The notes under the pieces were generated by a model. The model saw only the letters and a program-made list of their open reading frames with translations, searched no databases and was not told where the DNA came from. This document shows positions 24,210 through 34,395 of a DNA stretch of 64,000 bases, piece after piece. The stretch comes from Gordionus sp. m RMFG-2023. Its lineage: Eukaryota > Nematomorpha > Gordioida > Chordodea > Parachordodidae. Location of the stretch: positions 45,671,561 to 45,735,560 of the forward strand of contig NC_088775.1 in the NCBI RefSeq assembly GCF_954871325.1. The letters run 5' to 3'. A program made the translations under genes and the position numbers. Numbering within the stretch: the first letter of the stretch is position 1; every line of letters begins with the position of its first letter.

Positions 24210-24321
24210 CACCTCTCCTATATTATTATATTACCTATCGAAAACAAATTAATCATTTTAATATACACCTCTCCTATATTATTATATTACCTATCGAAAA
24301 CAAATTAATCATTTTAATATA
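24210..24321. repeat. 56-bp tandem duplication
   Basis: Two identical head-to-tail copies of a 56-bp unit beginning CACCTCTCCTATATTATTAT. Identity across both copies suggests a recent event. Confidence 0.9.
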
Positions 24322-25019
24322 TAAAATATTATTAAACCAATACAGATAGTAGCTTTTCTTTTGTAATCAAATTTAACATTTTTCTTATAGTTTTTAATCT
24401 TATTATTTAATAGATAATGAATGATAATATGTATAATAGTATCATTAATTTCGATTTAAAAATTTTTTAAATAAAAGTAAAATAATATAATACTAATTAA
24501 TTACTAATGATATGATAATTATTTTTTATTTTATCTTAAACAGACATAAAATGGAACGTTTCGAACACGTTCCTGGAACGGGACTTGAGAAAAATTATGT
24601 AATGTTAAAGGAAAAGTGATCCCGGAAACGTCCCCGAACAGTTCCAAAAAAAAGAAATATGAAAATTTTAATTTAATTTATTATATAAAATATAATATAA
24701 TATTTATAAATATCAATTTTTTTTCTTTAATTCCTATTTGCTTCACATGACAATATTATTACTCTATATAAATTAAAATTATGAGAGGTGTTTTTAGATA
24801 TTCAAATTTATATTAATTACTGCACAAATATAAATAATGATTGTTTAGAGAATGTCCAAATTAACTGATCTATATTGATTATTTAATAAAAATTAGATAA
24901 ATTTTTCCATAATTTTTTAGCCGAAACAGGAACTTTGTTCCCGGTCCCTGATATATAATGCTAAAATTATAATATATTTGCCTATTTAATATATAAATAT
25001 TATAATAAATCTTTCTTTC

Positions 25020-25260
25020 TTAATCTATGACAGGAGCGTTCGTCCCACGCCTTATGAAGGGCAGACCGTAATAGGACCATTTTTGAGAATGAACTTGGTA
25101 GGACAGAAACAAAGTCCAGGGGGTCTTTTACAGAACATTATTGACAAGGAATCCCCCCCCCCCACAAAAATATGCCATAATAGTGGTGTTTCTTTGGAAT
25201 AATGATTAATGGAATCCTCAGGCATTGATTCAAAATCTATCAATTTTAAACCATTTGCAG
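25020..25260 (-). pseudogene. Possible coding relic, unrecognised
   Basis: The minus strand gives a frame with non-repetitive, mixed composition (KLIDFESMPEDSINHY, then CKRPPGLCFCP further on), in a patch richer in G/C than its surroundings. A run of about 12 Cs cuts through it, and frames on each side do not continue cleanly. It matches no family I can name. It could equally be chance within a repeat. Confidence 0.2.
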
Positions 25261-25329
25261 AGGGCGACTTTAATTTTAAAAATTTGATTTCATGAATTCC
25301 ATTATGCGAAAAATCTATAATAAAAAAAT

Positions 25330-25799
25330 CGGAGACCTGCAGAGTTCGGAATATTTGGTCCGGCCCAGATTTGATTTTTCCCCCATTTTCAGGCTCCGCC
25401 CGGCCGTATTTTTTTTAAAAAATATTTAAGTCCTACCCGACATTTTTTTAAAACTTTGGCCAGGCCTGGATTTTATTTTTGATCATTATACAATCAAGCA
25501 CGGCGGAATTTTTAAAATTTCGTTATTTTGAATAATTTTGACTTTATCTTGAAAATTGTTTCAATGGGAAATTGAAAATATAAGCATTAAATGAATATTA
25601 AAAGCTCCATTTATAAGATTTTTCCCAATAATTTATTGATTTTTTTAAAAAAATAATAAATCTGCCCTACCCAGATTTGTAATTTTTTTGAAATCCTTAG
25701 CCCGACCCGGATTTTTAATCTTTTAAAATTTTTAAGCCCTGTCCGTATTTTTTATATTATTTTCCAATCCATTCTGGATTAAAAAAAATCTGCAGACTG
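25330..25799. repeat. CCCGG-rich hAT-like element, worn
   Basis: The left end GGAGACCTGCAGAG and the right end AATCTGCAGACTG are roughly inverted. The interior has GGCCCAGATTT, CCGCCCGGCCG and GCCCGACCCGG words in both orientations. The flanks show no convincing 8-bp duplication. Confidence 0.5.
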
Positions 25800-26781
25800 A
25801 TAAATTATAATACAAATTAAGATTAGTTCAAAGAAAATATATCTCAAATTTATAATGCCTTTTATAGGTTCGAATTCATTTCCTGAAAATCACATTTTAA
25901 AAATCGCTCTCAGTAAATAGGTTAAAATAAGAAGATTTAAAATCATCACGGGAGAATTCCAGATTAGTCCTTATTCCAAATAAACTTACCAGCACATCAT
26001 AATTTTTTGTCATTTAAGCCAATTTTTAGCCGGCTAAAAAATCGGTTAAACCAAGTTTTTAGCCGAAAACTATCATATTGGTTTCGGGGGATAGCAGCTC
26101 AAGCCGGCCATTACCCAATTATAATTATGTGGTCAAAATGCTTGTATTATATTACCTTATGTTTAAAAATAAAATATGCCAATAATTTATATTTTTTTAT
26201 CATCTTTTTAAAATTAAAATAAAAATTCATCAACTCCCTTAACCAAGCCTTGAACTAATAAAAAATAATTCGATAAAAAAAATAGATCAAATTAATAATA
26301 TATATTTTATAATATCACATTTTGATTTTATTTTGTATTTTATAACATCACATTTTTTAGGGGAAACAAGATTTTTTTTTAGAAATTGGTTAATTTATCA
26401 ATTTTTTTAAAAATTAATTTTTTTTAAATAAAAAATAAACAAAAATTATATTTAATTATAAAATGTATTTTGACGGAAAAAAAAGATCAAGGTAAAAGTT
26501 TAAGGTCTCTTTCGAAATTGTAAAAATAAATTCCTCTTAAAAATTACATTATATAATAATTAATTAAAAGGCAATTATTTTTTATTTAACTTATAATTTT
26601 AGTGTCTTCATCTGTGAGTTATAATAATCGAAATATCACGGAAAAGGAAATTGTATTAAAAATACATTAAACATTTAAAAAATATATATTAATATTAACC
26701 CTTAATTCTTTCCTAATAAAATGGGTTAAAATAATGTTTTTCATTGAAAATTTGTGTAATCTTAAAAACGTTGTTATCAGC

Positions 26782-26983
26782 TAGTGTTGTTAAAAAGCCC
26801 GATAAGGGTCGATTTTTAAACACGGCTCGATTAAGATTTTAGCCAAAATAATTTGTGTAAGCCTCAAGATTTGGCAAGTAGAAGTCCAAACCTTTCTGCC
26901 ATCTATGAGCAAAATCACCGTGCTTGCACAATATTATTTTTCGGGCCGCTTTAAAAATCGAATCTGGCTTTTTAACAACACCA
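26782..26983. mobile_element. MITE, TAGTGTTG family
   Basis: The left end TAGTGTTGTTAAAAAGCCCG and the right end TTTTTAACAACACCA are inverted. The core CTGCCATCTATGAGCAAAAT is intact. The flanks do not give a clear target duplication. Confidence 0.75.
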
Positions 26984-27419
26984 TTATAAACATTGTTACG
27001 ACTTAATGTTTTTATTTATTTTTAATAACTTTTAATTTATTATAATAATAAATTTTATTTTAACATATTTTTATGTATAAAAATATAGGCCTAAAATGGA
27101 ATATTATAGTATACCGGGTTGTGCAAAGAAGGAATAAGAGGAAGGAAGTAAGGAGAACAAATTACACGCATAGTTTTAAACCGAAACGGAACCCTGTTTT
27201 TTAATATGAATAGTTTCCTCGAATCTAATGAGAGGCTCATTTTGCTCCTCCCCCCTCTTATATATTTTTTAAATATAGTTTTTATATTTATCTTTTTAAA
27301 ATTGTTTACAAGATTTTTTTTAATATTGTATATTTTAAATATTTATAATTATCAAAATTTATTTTATTGTAAATTTTAAATTATTTTCAAGTTTTATAAT
27401 TAAATTAGCAGTTTAATGA

Positions 27420-27620
27420 TTAATAATTATATAAGGCAGTTTTAAATTATTTTCAGTTTTTTAAAATTTTCAGTTTTTTAAAATTATCAGTTTTATAAAT
27501 AAATGCTCAGTTTTATAATTATTTTCAGTTTTTTTAATTAAATGCTCAGTTTTATAATTTTTTTCAGTTTTTTTAATTAAATGCTCAGTTTTTTCCCAGT
27601 TTTTTAAATTTAATTTGCAG
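27420..27620. repeat. CAGTTTT tandem repeat
   Basis: Irregular head-to-tail units of about 30-35 bp built from TTTTCAGTTTTTT and AATTAAATGCTCAGTTTTAT. Non-coding; no partner copy seen. Confidence 0.75.
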
Positions 27621-27707
27621 ATTTAAAAATTTTATTAGGCACCAAACCCACTACATTCGGTAAAATCTAACTGATACGTGAAGCAAATACGTTTATGGTG
27701 ATTTTAC

Positions 27708-29157
27708 CAGGGATGTGAACCCCAACCCTGAATCTTCGTATTTTGGCTGTACCCGGACCCTTTTTAAAAGAGGAGAGTCCAAGGGTTCTAGGTGTCCTAA
27801 AAAAATTTTAAAAATAAAAATCTTTTTTTAAAAATAATATTAAATTTTTTAAATTTATTATTTTTTTTCGTGGAATCATTTATTTTATCTTCGCGTTTTC
27901 TTTCAATTTTCTTCCTGGACTTCCATTATTTAGAGATTGATATCATAAATTATTTTCTAGTGTAGGCAATAATATTTACTCTATAAATGGCTATTAATGA
28001 TTGCCTAAAAAATAATCACTTTAAACATATCATTGATAAATCAAGGGATGTTGCAAAATATTTAAGAACTCGCACAATTGTAAGTATATTAAAATCAATG
28101 AAATGGTCAATGGCAATATTAGAGTGCACAACACGTTGGTCCTCAATTTATATGATACAAGAAGGATTATTAAGTTTGAAAGATTTCTGTAATGATTTTA
28201 TTATAGGAGCATATTTGTCGGAAGATGATTGGAGCCAAATAAAGGACCTTACTAGTGTATTAGTTCCTGTAAAAATAACAAGATGAAGATTACAATCAGA
28301 ACAATTATGTTTATCTGATTTGTATGGCATATATTAGATGTCGATTAGATTTAGAAAGATTTACTATCATTTATCATATAGAATATTAGAAAACATGAAA
28401 ATTCGAGAGCAACAATATTTGCAAAATAGAGTTGTATAAGCTTCTATATATTTAGACCCTCGATATCAAGTTTTATTGAGAAAACAAATGGCTAAAGACC
28501 ATGTTAAGGATTAATAACATACACAAAACTCCATTATTTACAATATATTGGAGGCTATGACAATACCTGGTTGTAGTGATAATAATGATAATGATAGCAA
28601 AATTGATGATCTTGATATTTTACTTTAAGATGGAGAAAAAAAATCAAATTATTATCAGATAGAAAGGAGGATAAAAAAATGTCTATTTGCATCTTTAATA
28701 GAAAAGTTCTCAGAAGTTAAGAGAATAAATAAGCAACCAAATTTTAAAATTCTGGGAAGAAAATTCTTCAATATATTCAGAATTATATATCTTGTCTAGA
28801 ATCGTAATGACTGTAACCGCTACACAAGTACAATAATTTATGTATTATAAAGATAACTATATATTTTAGGTAAGCGTAGAACGTGGATTTTCATCTTTGA
28901 AATATCGAATTTACGTGGAAATCTCAAGGATATATTTTAGAAGATATTTTGATTGTGCGATTGAATAAAACATTTAAAATATAAATCATTTCATTTAAAA
29001 ATTTTTTATTTGCAAATTATGAATGTGTATATATTGAAGTATAATAATAAATGATCATTTATTTTATGTTCCCTGAACCCGGACCCAGTACCTTTTTAAA
29101 TTTTATTACTGTATCCGAACCCGGACCCTTTTTTTTGTCTAAGGGTTCACATCCCTG
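27708..29157 (+). mobile_element. hAT transposon, broken copy
   Basis: The ends CAGGGATGTGAACCC and GGGTTCACATCCCTG are perfect inverted repeats. The flanks GATTTTAC (27700-27707) and GTTTTTAC (29158-29165) match at 7 of 8. CCCGGACCC words recur inside both ends. At about 1.45 kb it is shorter than intact hAT elements and carries only pieces of transposase. It appears inserted into an older repeat, whose halves flank it. Confidence 0.9.
27987..29000 (+). pseudogene. hAT transposase, decayed
   Basis: The longest open piece (27987-28286, 99 codons) contains CTTRWSSIYMIQEGLLSLKD, matching the D-x-x-TRWNSTYLML region of the hAT catalytic core. Downstream pieces include ASIYLDPRYQVLL (about 28440) and VERGFSSLKYRI (about 28876), the latter from the C-terminal hATC dimerisation domain. 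Stops (TGA at 28285, TAG near 28336, TAA near 28437 and 28512) and frame changes break it, and the N-terminal BED-finger part is missing. The full enzyme would be a cut-and-paste transposase acting on the ends of the surrounding element. It is not functional. Confidence 0.85.
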
Positions 29158-29165
29158 GTTTTTAC

Positions 29166-31469
29166 CGAAATAAGTGGATCTGATTAAGTCCTGATACCAA
29201 ACTCGTCGGCCGTTTTAACAACTAGCTTAGGGTTATGCAACAAAGATAAGAGTTCATGTTTATATTAGATGAGGAGAAATACTAATTTTATGGGTAAAAT
29301 CTAGCAAAAACTTAAAAATAATTTTATTTGAAATTGTGAAAACATGAATTAAAAACTGAACAAATTGATTTAAATTTTTTTAAATCAATTATTATAAAAC
29401 TGCGAAACTAGAATTTCAACTATTCTACTATGCAATTAAATGATACCATCCGGAAATAAATAGCAAAGAGAACGAAAAATTTACTTTATACTTAATTAAA
29501 TAATCAATAAAATAAAAAATATTTATATGAAAATAAAAAATAAATAAAAATTTTAAAACATTTGTTGTAAATGACCTTTCATTATCACTAAATGAAGTTT
29601 AAAACTAATGGCTATTTTTTTGAAGGTAATCAATAAAATAAATATAAAAATTATTTATATAGTATTATATTATATGTGTCACTTTACTTTTTTTTGATAA
29701 ATAAATAAATAAAAAATTGTCGTCGTATTATGTATGAAGTGAAAGGTTGGTTTTTTTTTAAATGTCGAGGCCATATTAAAGAACCTTTTTATTTTCATTG
29801 AAAAATAAGAAACATTGATTTATTTAATAATGTAATTATATTTTCCATTATATTTTAGATTTAAGGAAAATTTGTAAAGTCAATTTTTTAATAAAAGTTA
29901 TTTTTAAAATAATAGGTATTTAATTGTAGCCAACAATTTCATAGTAAATTAATGTAGGAAAAGAAAGACCATAAAGGAATTTAAATTGTTATTGATATAA
30001 CCCCCCCCTCCCATATAAGCCAAATTTAAGTTTTTTTACATGGTCCTTAAGGCTAAGCGTATTTGTTTTGGCTTGTGGATGAGCCTATTCTATAGTAATA
30101 TATTAATTTTTAAAGCAAATCTCAACTTATTTTTCCCCATATTTTCACAAACAAAATTTTGTTTAAATTTTAATAGTGAATATTTAATTCATATTCTAAA
30201 ATTTATATATAAAACTATAGCCACAAAGCTCATATAAGTAATTTTGGTTCAATATAGGATTAATTGAAACTTTCAACCCCCTCTCTTCCCCTTACCCTAA
30301 TTAAAATGTCTGGTTAATTTACCAAATTTAATATTTTTTAAACTAATTTTCTCCCTTTTACTTAATAATTTTGTTTTTGCAAAACCACTATTCGATTTAA
30401 AACTTTTTACTAAATTATAAAATGTTTACCTGTAAAAATTATAACCGAATTTCATATATTTTAACGCGATCTTTTTACATAGAACCCCCAAAAAAAAATT
30501 AACATAAAATTTACAGAAATTTTTATTATTTTTAAAATAATTTTTAAAATATAATTTTTTTAAAATATATTTAATATTATTTTTCATTAAACCAAACCAC
30601 ACATTTTTTTGTAAAAATAAATAAATAATATAATAATAAAAATATATAAATCAAAGTTCATGATTACAAAATAATTTAATATTTTTATAGAAAAAATAAA
30701 TATTGAAAATGGTGTAAAAAAGGGCAAAAACAAAATTTAAATTACTAATTCCTTCTTATTTTAATCTTTTTTTATTATTACTTGGAAGAACATACCTTAT
30801 GACCATCCATCACTTTAAATTAAAAGGATATGCTATAGAAATTAAAAACTAATCTAAGCAGACAAATTCATATTATATTATTGCCAAACTTTTTGTAATC
30901 GGGTGTAAAATAATTACAAAATCTAAAATAAAAAATCAATAAATAAATTGAATTTGAACTGCAGATTATTTTTAAAAAAACCACAATTACATTAATAAAA
31001 ATGTATAATAAATATAAATACATAAAAATTTGAACCAAGATCTAAAAAAAACAAAAAAGTGAAACATTATTCGTTTGAATGCTGTATATAAATAATTTAT
31101 GAATAATAAAAAGATTTTTTTTTTATTATGTGAAGGGGAAATGAAAAAAATTGTAGAGAAAAGCCCTTCCCTTCGACATGCCTTCATTTCCCAATTTATC
31201 CGGGATGGCTAATATTGATTTTTGTGTTTTTATTAAAATATTAGCGTATAATTTATCCTTATAACAAAAAATTGTTTTCCAAGTAACTTCTGTGGTCTGG
31301 TTAATGAGTGCATATAGCATCGACCGTATAGATCTAACTATTAATTAATTCACTAACCAGTATTATTTACCAATTATGAATATAATTTATTTATAACCAA
31401 ACTTTTTCTAGTATAATTCAAAAACTATCAACATCTCAACATTTTATTACCATTTAGTTTTACCATGGT
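29166..31469. other. Non-coding stretch
   Basis: AT-rich with a poly-C tract near 30001. GGCCGTTTTAACAACTAG at about 29208-29226 looks like a solo right end of the TAGTGTTG MITE. The frames at 30040, 30987 and 31126 have no recognisable content. Confidence 0.4.
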
Positions 31470-31800
31470 GACAGATTTAAAAAAATAGGGTGCTAAAGTT
31501 ATTAAAAAAATAGGTTTAACAAAATTGGTGCTTATTTTCAAAGGAGATTGCACCTAGAAGCCTTGAGGGTAAGGTATGGGGCTCTGCTCCTAAAAAACTT
31601 GGAGAGCCCTCCAAAAAATATTACATTTTTTTAGATAGGGTCCATTTCGCAAATGTTAGGTAAAAATTGTACTAATTTTATATAGGATTATCTTTTTTGC
31701 CCCTTTATATCGCTAATGCTAAAATTTTAAAAAATTAGTATACCCTTTAGTTGCAGCTGGGAACGGCACTGGCAGCACCCAAATGACCTAGCTAACTACA
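31470..31800. repeat. Unclassified dispersed repeat
   Basis: Contains GAGGGTAAGGTATGGGGCTC and AACTTGGAGAGCCCTCC, similar in style to the blocks at 48172-48408 and 51411-51583 (GGGGCTC then GAG..CCC). The boundaries are not resolved. Confidence 0.3.
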
Positions 31801-31937
31801 CCCATGAATAAGGGATATTTATCAAGTTGGAGTGATATGAATTACCGTCAGTAGAAGCTAAATAATATTATTTATATCACCATATTTACATTTTAAAAAT
31901 AAATTTGCAATTATCTAATTCTGTTGAATCATTCAAT

Positions 31938-32055
31938 TAGAGGTCCAAACCTTTCTGCCGTTTATGAGCAAAATCTCCAGGCTTACATTATATTATTTTG
32001 GCAAAAATCTGAATCAGGTCGTTTTTAAAAATCAATCCGAATCGGGCTTTTTAAT
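31938..32055. repeat. Right half of the TAGTGTTG MITE
   Basis: AGGTCCAAACCTTTCTGCC, then ATGAGCAAAATCTCCAGGCT and the right-arm CGTTTTTAAAAATCAATCCG. The left end is absent. Confidence 0.6.
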
Positions 32056-32378
32056 AATTATAATCATTAATAATAAAATCACCTTTATTAGCCATATTAT
32101 TTATCTTTAGGAATTTTAAAATTTCCTTCAAAATTTTCACCTACGTTCTGCATCTATTCGGTCTTGACATCAGTAACTTGTCATATTGTGTTAGATCATC
32201 TGAATTAAGGCTTTGTCATCTATATTGTTCAGTAAGCAATTTTTATCATAATCAGTGTTGTTTAAGTAGTTATATATTTTGCAAAAAATCACTTGTAACT
32301 AGTTATTTTTGGAATGTAAAGAGGAAAATAACTATTTACTTTTCATGTTATTTTGAAAATATTTAATAATATTGTATT

Positions 32379-32520
32379 CAGAGATCTGCAGGCCTGGCCC
32401 TAAACCCTGCCCCTGGGCCGGGTTTTAATTTTTTTTAAATATACATAGGGGGGCTTAAAATCTTTATAAAAATAATACCCGAGCTGGGCCGTATATTTTA
32501 AAACAAATATTTTAAATTGT
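32379..32520. repeat. Left end of CAGAGACCTGCAGG hAT-like element
   Basis: CAGAGATCTGCAGGCCTGGC, then CTGGGCCGGG and GAGCTGGGCCGTATA. The right end is not found before the next element at 32640. Confidence 0.5.
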
Positions 32521-32639
32521 ATAAAGATTAAAAATAAATATAATATATTTTAAATAAATCTTTCATTGTCTATATAAATGATAATTTCCCAAATTACTTA
32601 TATTAAATATAATGCCTTACTTATATCAATGCTTATTTA

Positions 32640-33820
32640 TAGTGATGTTAAGGTAACTAGTTACATATTGGCTAAAAAATAACTGTAACTAGTTATATTT
32701 TTAAAATTGTAACTAGTAACTGTAACTAGTTATAATTTTTGAAATGTAACTTCCAAAAGTAACTAGTTACTTTTAAAGATATATTTAAATAATTAATTTT
32801 ATTTTTAATATGTTTTGATAAATTAATTTTAAATTAAATTTATTTTTTAAATTAAATTTATTAATTTAAAATTTTGTGAAAATGTCTGATTGTTATAGTT
32901 TCCCGTTCAAATTGATTTTCTTTTCTTAAATTGTTACATTGCTGCTAGGCTTCATAATTTTGTAAGCAGTAACAAATGTAGCACAATATATTTTTTTCCG
33001 TCAAGTAACAAGCATTGGAACTTCATATCATACGTAATAAAAAAAATTTAAAATTTAGTATAAGGAAAAACAAAGACAGATTATTTTAGAATTTAATATT
33101 AAATTATTAATCATTACTTACAAGAACCAAGTCTAACAAAAGCATAAGCACATTACTCAAATTTTAAAAAATGATTGCAACATCACTTGATGTAGTTGAA
33201 TTTTTTGACCTAAAGCGCCAAAATATTCTGGATAATGAACTTATAGAAAACTTTATCAAATCTAATAACAACACTTTTTCTTTATATAACGATTTTCCAA
33301 AGTTAAAATTACTCTTTATTAAATATAATGTTGTTCTAACATCAAGTGCTCCCGTAGAGCACTTGTTCAGTCTAGGTAAGCTCATTTTTGGAGAAAAACG
33401 AGCACGTCTCCTAGATAATAACTTTGAAATAAATTTGTTGTTAAAAGCAAATAAACATTTATTAGATTCTAATTTTTATGAAAAATAAATTTTTTTTTTC
33501 AATGCAAATATATATTTTTATATTCGATGTAAATATTCAATTTTGCGATATTTTTTTATATTAAATTGTATATTATTTTAAATAACTGATTATACTTTGT
33601 TTATCCTAATTTTTTTTATATTAAATAAATGCATTCAATAAATAAATGCCCATATGAATGATGTATAAAGTAAGTAACTAGTTACTTTTAAAAATAACTG
33701 TAACTAATAACTAGTTACTTTTGTAAAAATGTAGCTAGTAACTGTAACTAGTTATGTTTTTGCCAGTGTAACTAGTAACTGTAACTAGTTATGTTTCAAA
33801 AGTAACTTTAAACATCACTA
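32640..33820 (+). mobile_element. hAT transposon, internally deleted copy
   Basis: The ends TAGTGATGTTAAGGTAAC and a matching inverted AACATCACTA end are bounded by a perfect 8-bp duplication, CTTATTTA (32632-32639 and 33821-33828). Both sub-terminal regions carry many copies of GTAACTAGTTAC in both orientations, likely transposase binding sites. At 1181 bp it holds only the last part of a transposase. The perfect duplication argues that it is younger than the copy at 27708. Confidence 0.92.
33171..33488 (+). pseudogene. hAT transposase C-terminal (hATC) fragment
   Basis: A 105-codon open frame. It contains FPKLKLLFIKYNVVLTSSAP then VEHLFSLGKLIF and KRARLLDNNFEINLLLKANK, the hallmark of the hAT C-terminal dimerisation domain, found in the last quarter of hAT transposases. 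No RNase-H-like catalytic core precedes it, so it cannot act as a transposase. The frame is uninterrupted to a natural stop at 33486, with the usual C-terminal position just inside the element's right end. It could still dimerise if expressed, but that is speculation. Confidence 0.85.
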
Positions 33821-33929
33821 CTTATTTAATCAAAGCTAGCTAGCATGCCTTTTAGTTAGATACCAATTTTTAAAATAGTTTAGGTTTTTCAAGTTAAAAG
33901 ATAATTTAATAAATCAAAATTTTTATGAA

Positions 33930-34085
33930 AATAAAAGAGACCCATAAAGTTACCATTTGCACCCGGCTGGGGTTGGTAAAAAAAAATTTGACCCGGTTTA
34001 TTTTAGAAAATTTATTTTTCAGCCAGGCCAAAGTTTTATATTTTAAGACCCAGCCAGGATCATTTTTTAAAAAAAGTTCGCGATT
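33930..34085. repeat. CCCGG-rich repeat remnant
   Basis: CACCCGGCTGGGGTTGG, AGCCAGGCC and ACCCAGCCAGGATC words separated by A/T runs. A worn member of the CCCGG-rich group. Confidence 0.4.
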
Positions 34086-34395
34086 AAATATACCAATTCT
34101 TTTACAGTTGGTTTTTCATATAATATGAAATTATTTAATATTTAATAACTTTTTAAATTATTGTAATGTAATAATATAAATAAAAATTGTAATTTGTTAA
34201 TTTGGTTTTAAGCTAAAATTTATTATAATAGATTAAATAGATAAACGATTTTATAAAAGTATATATGGATATATATTTTTGTAAACATAAAAAATATTTT
34301 TATACATAAATAAATCACTTCATTTCATTTGGCGACGATTATTTTTTTTTTTTTAAAAAAAGAGACGTATTAAATAAAAAGGTTAAAATTATATT

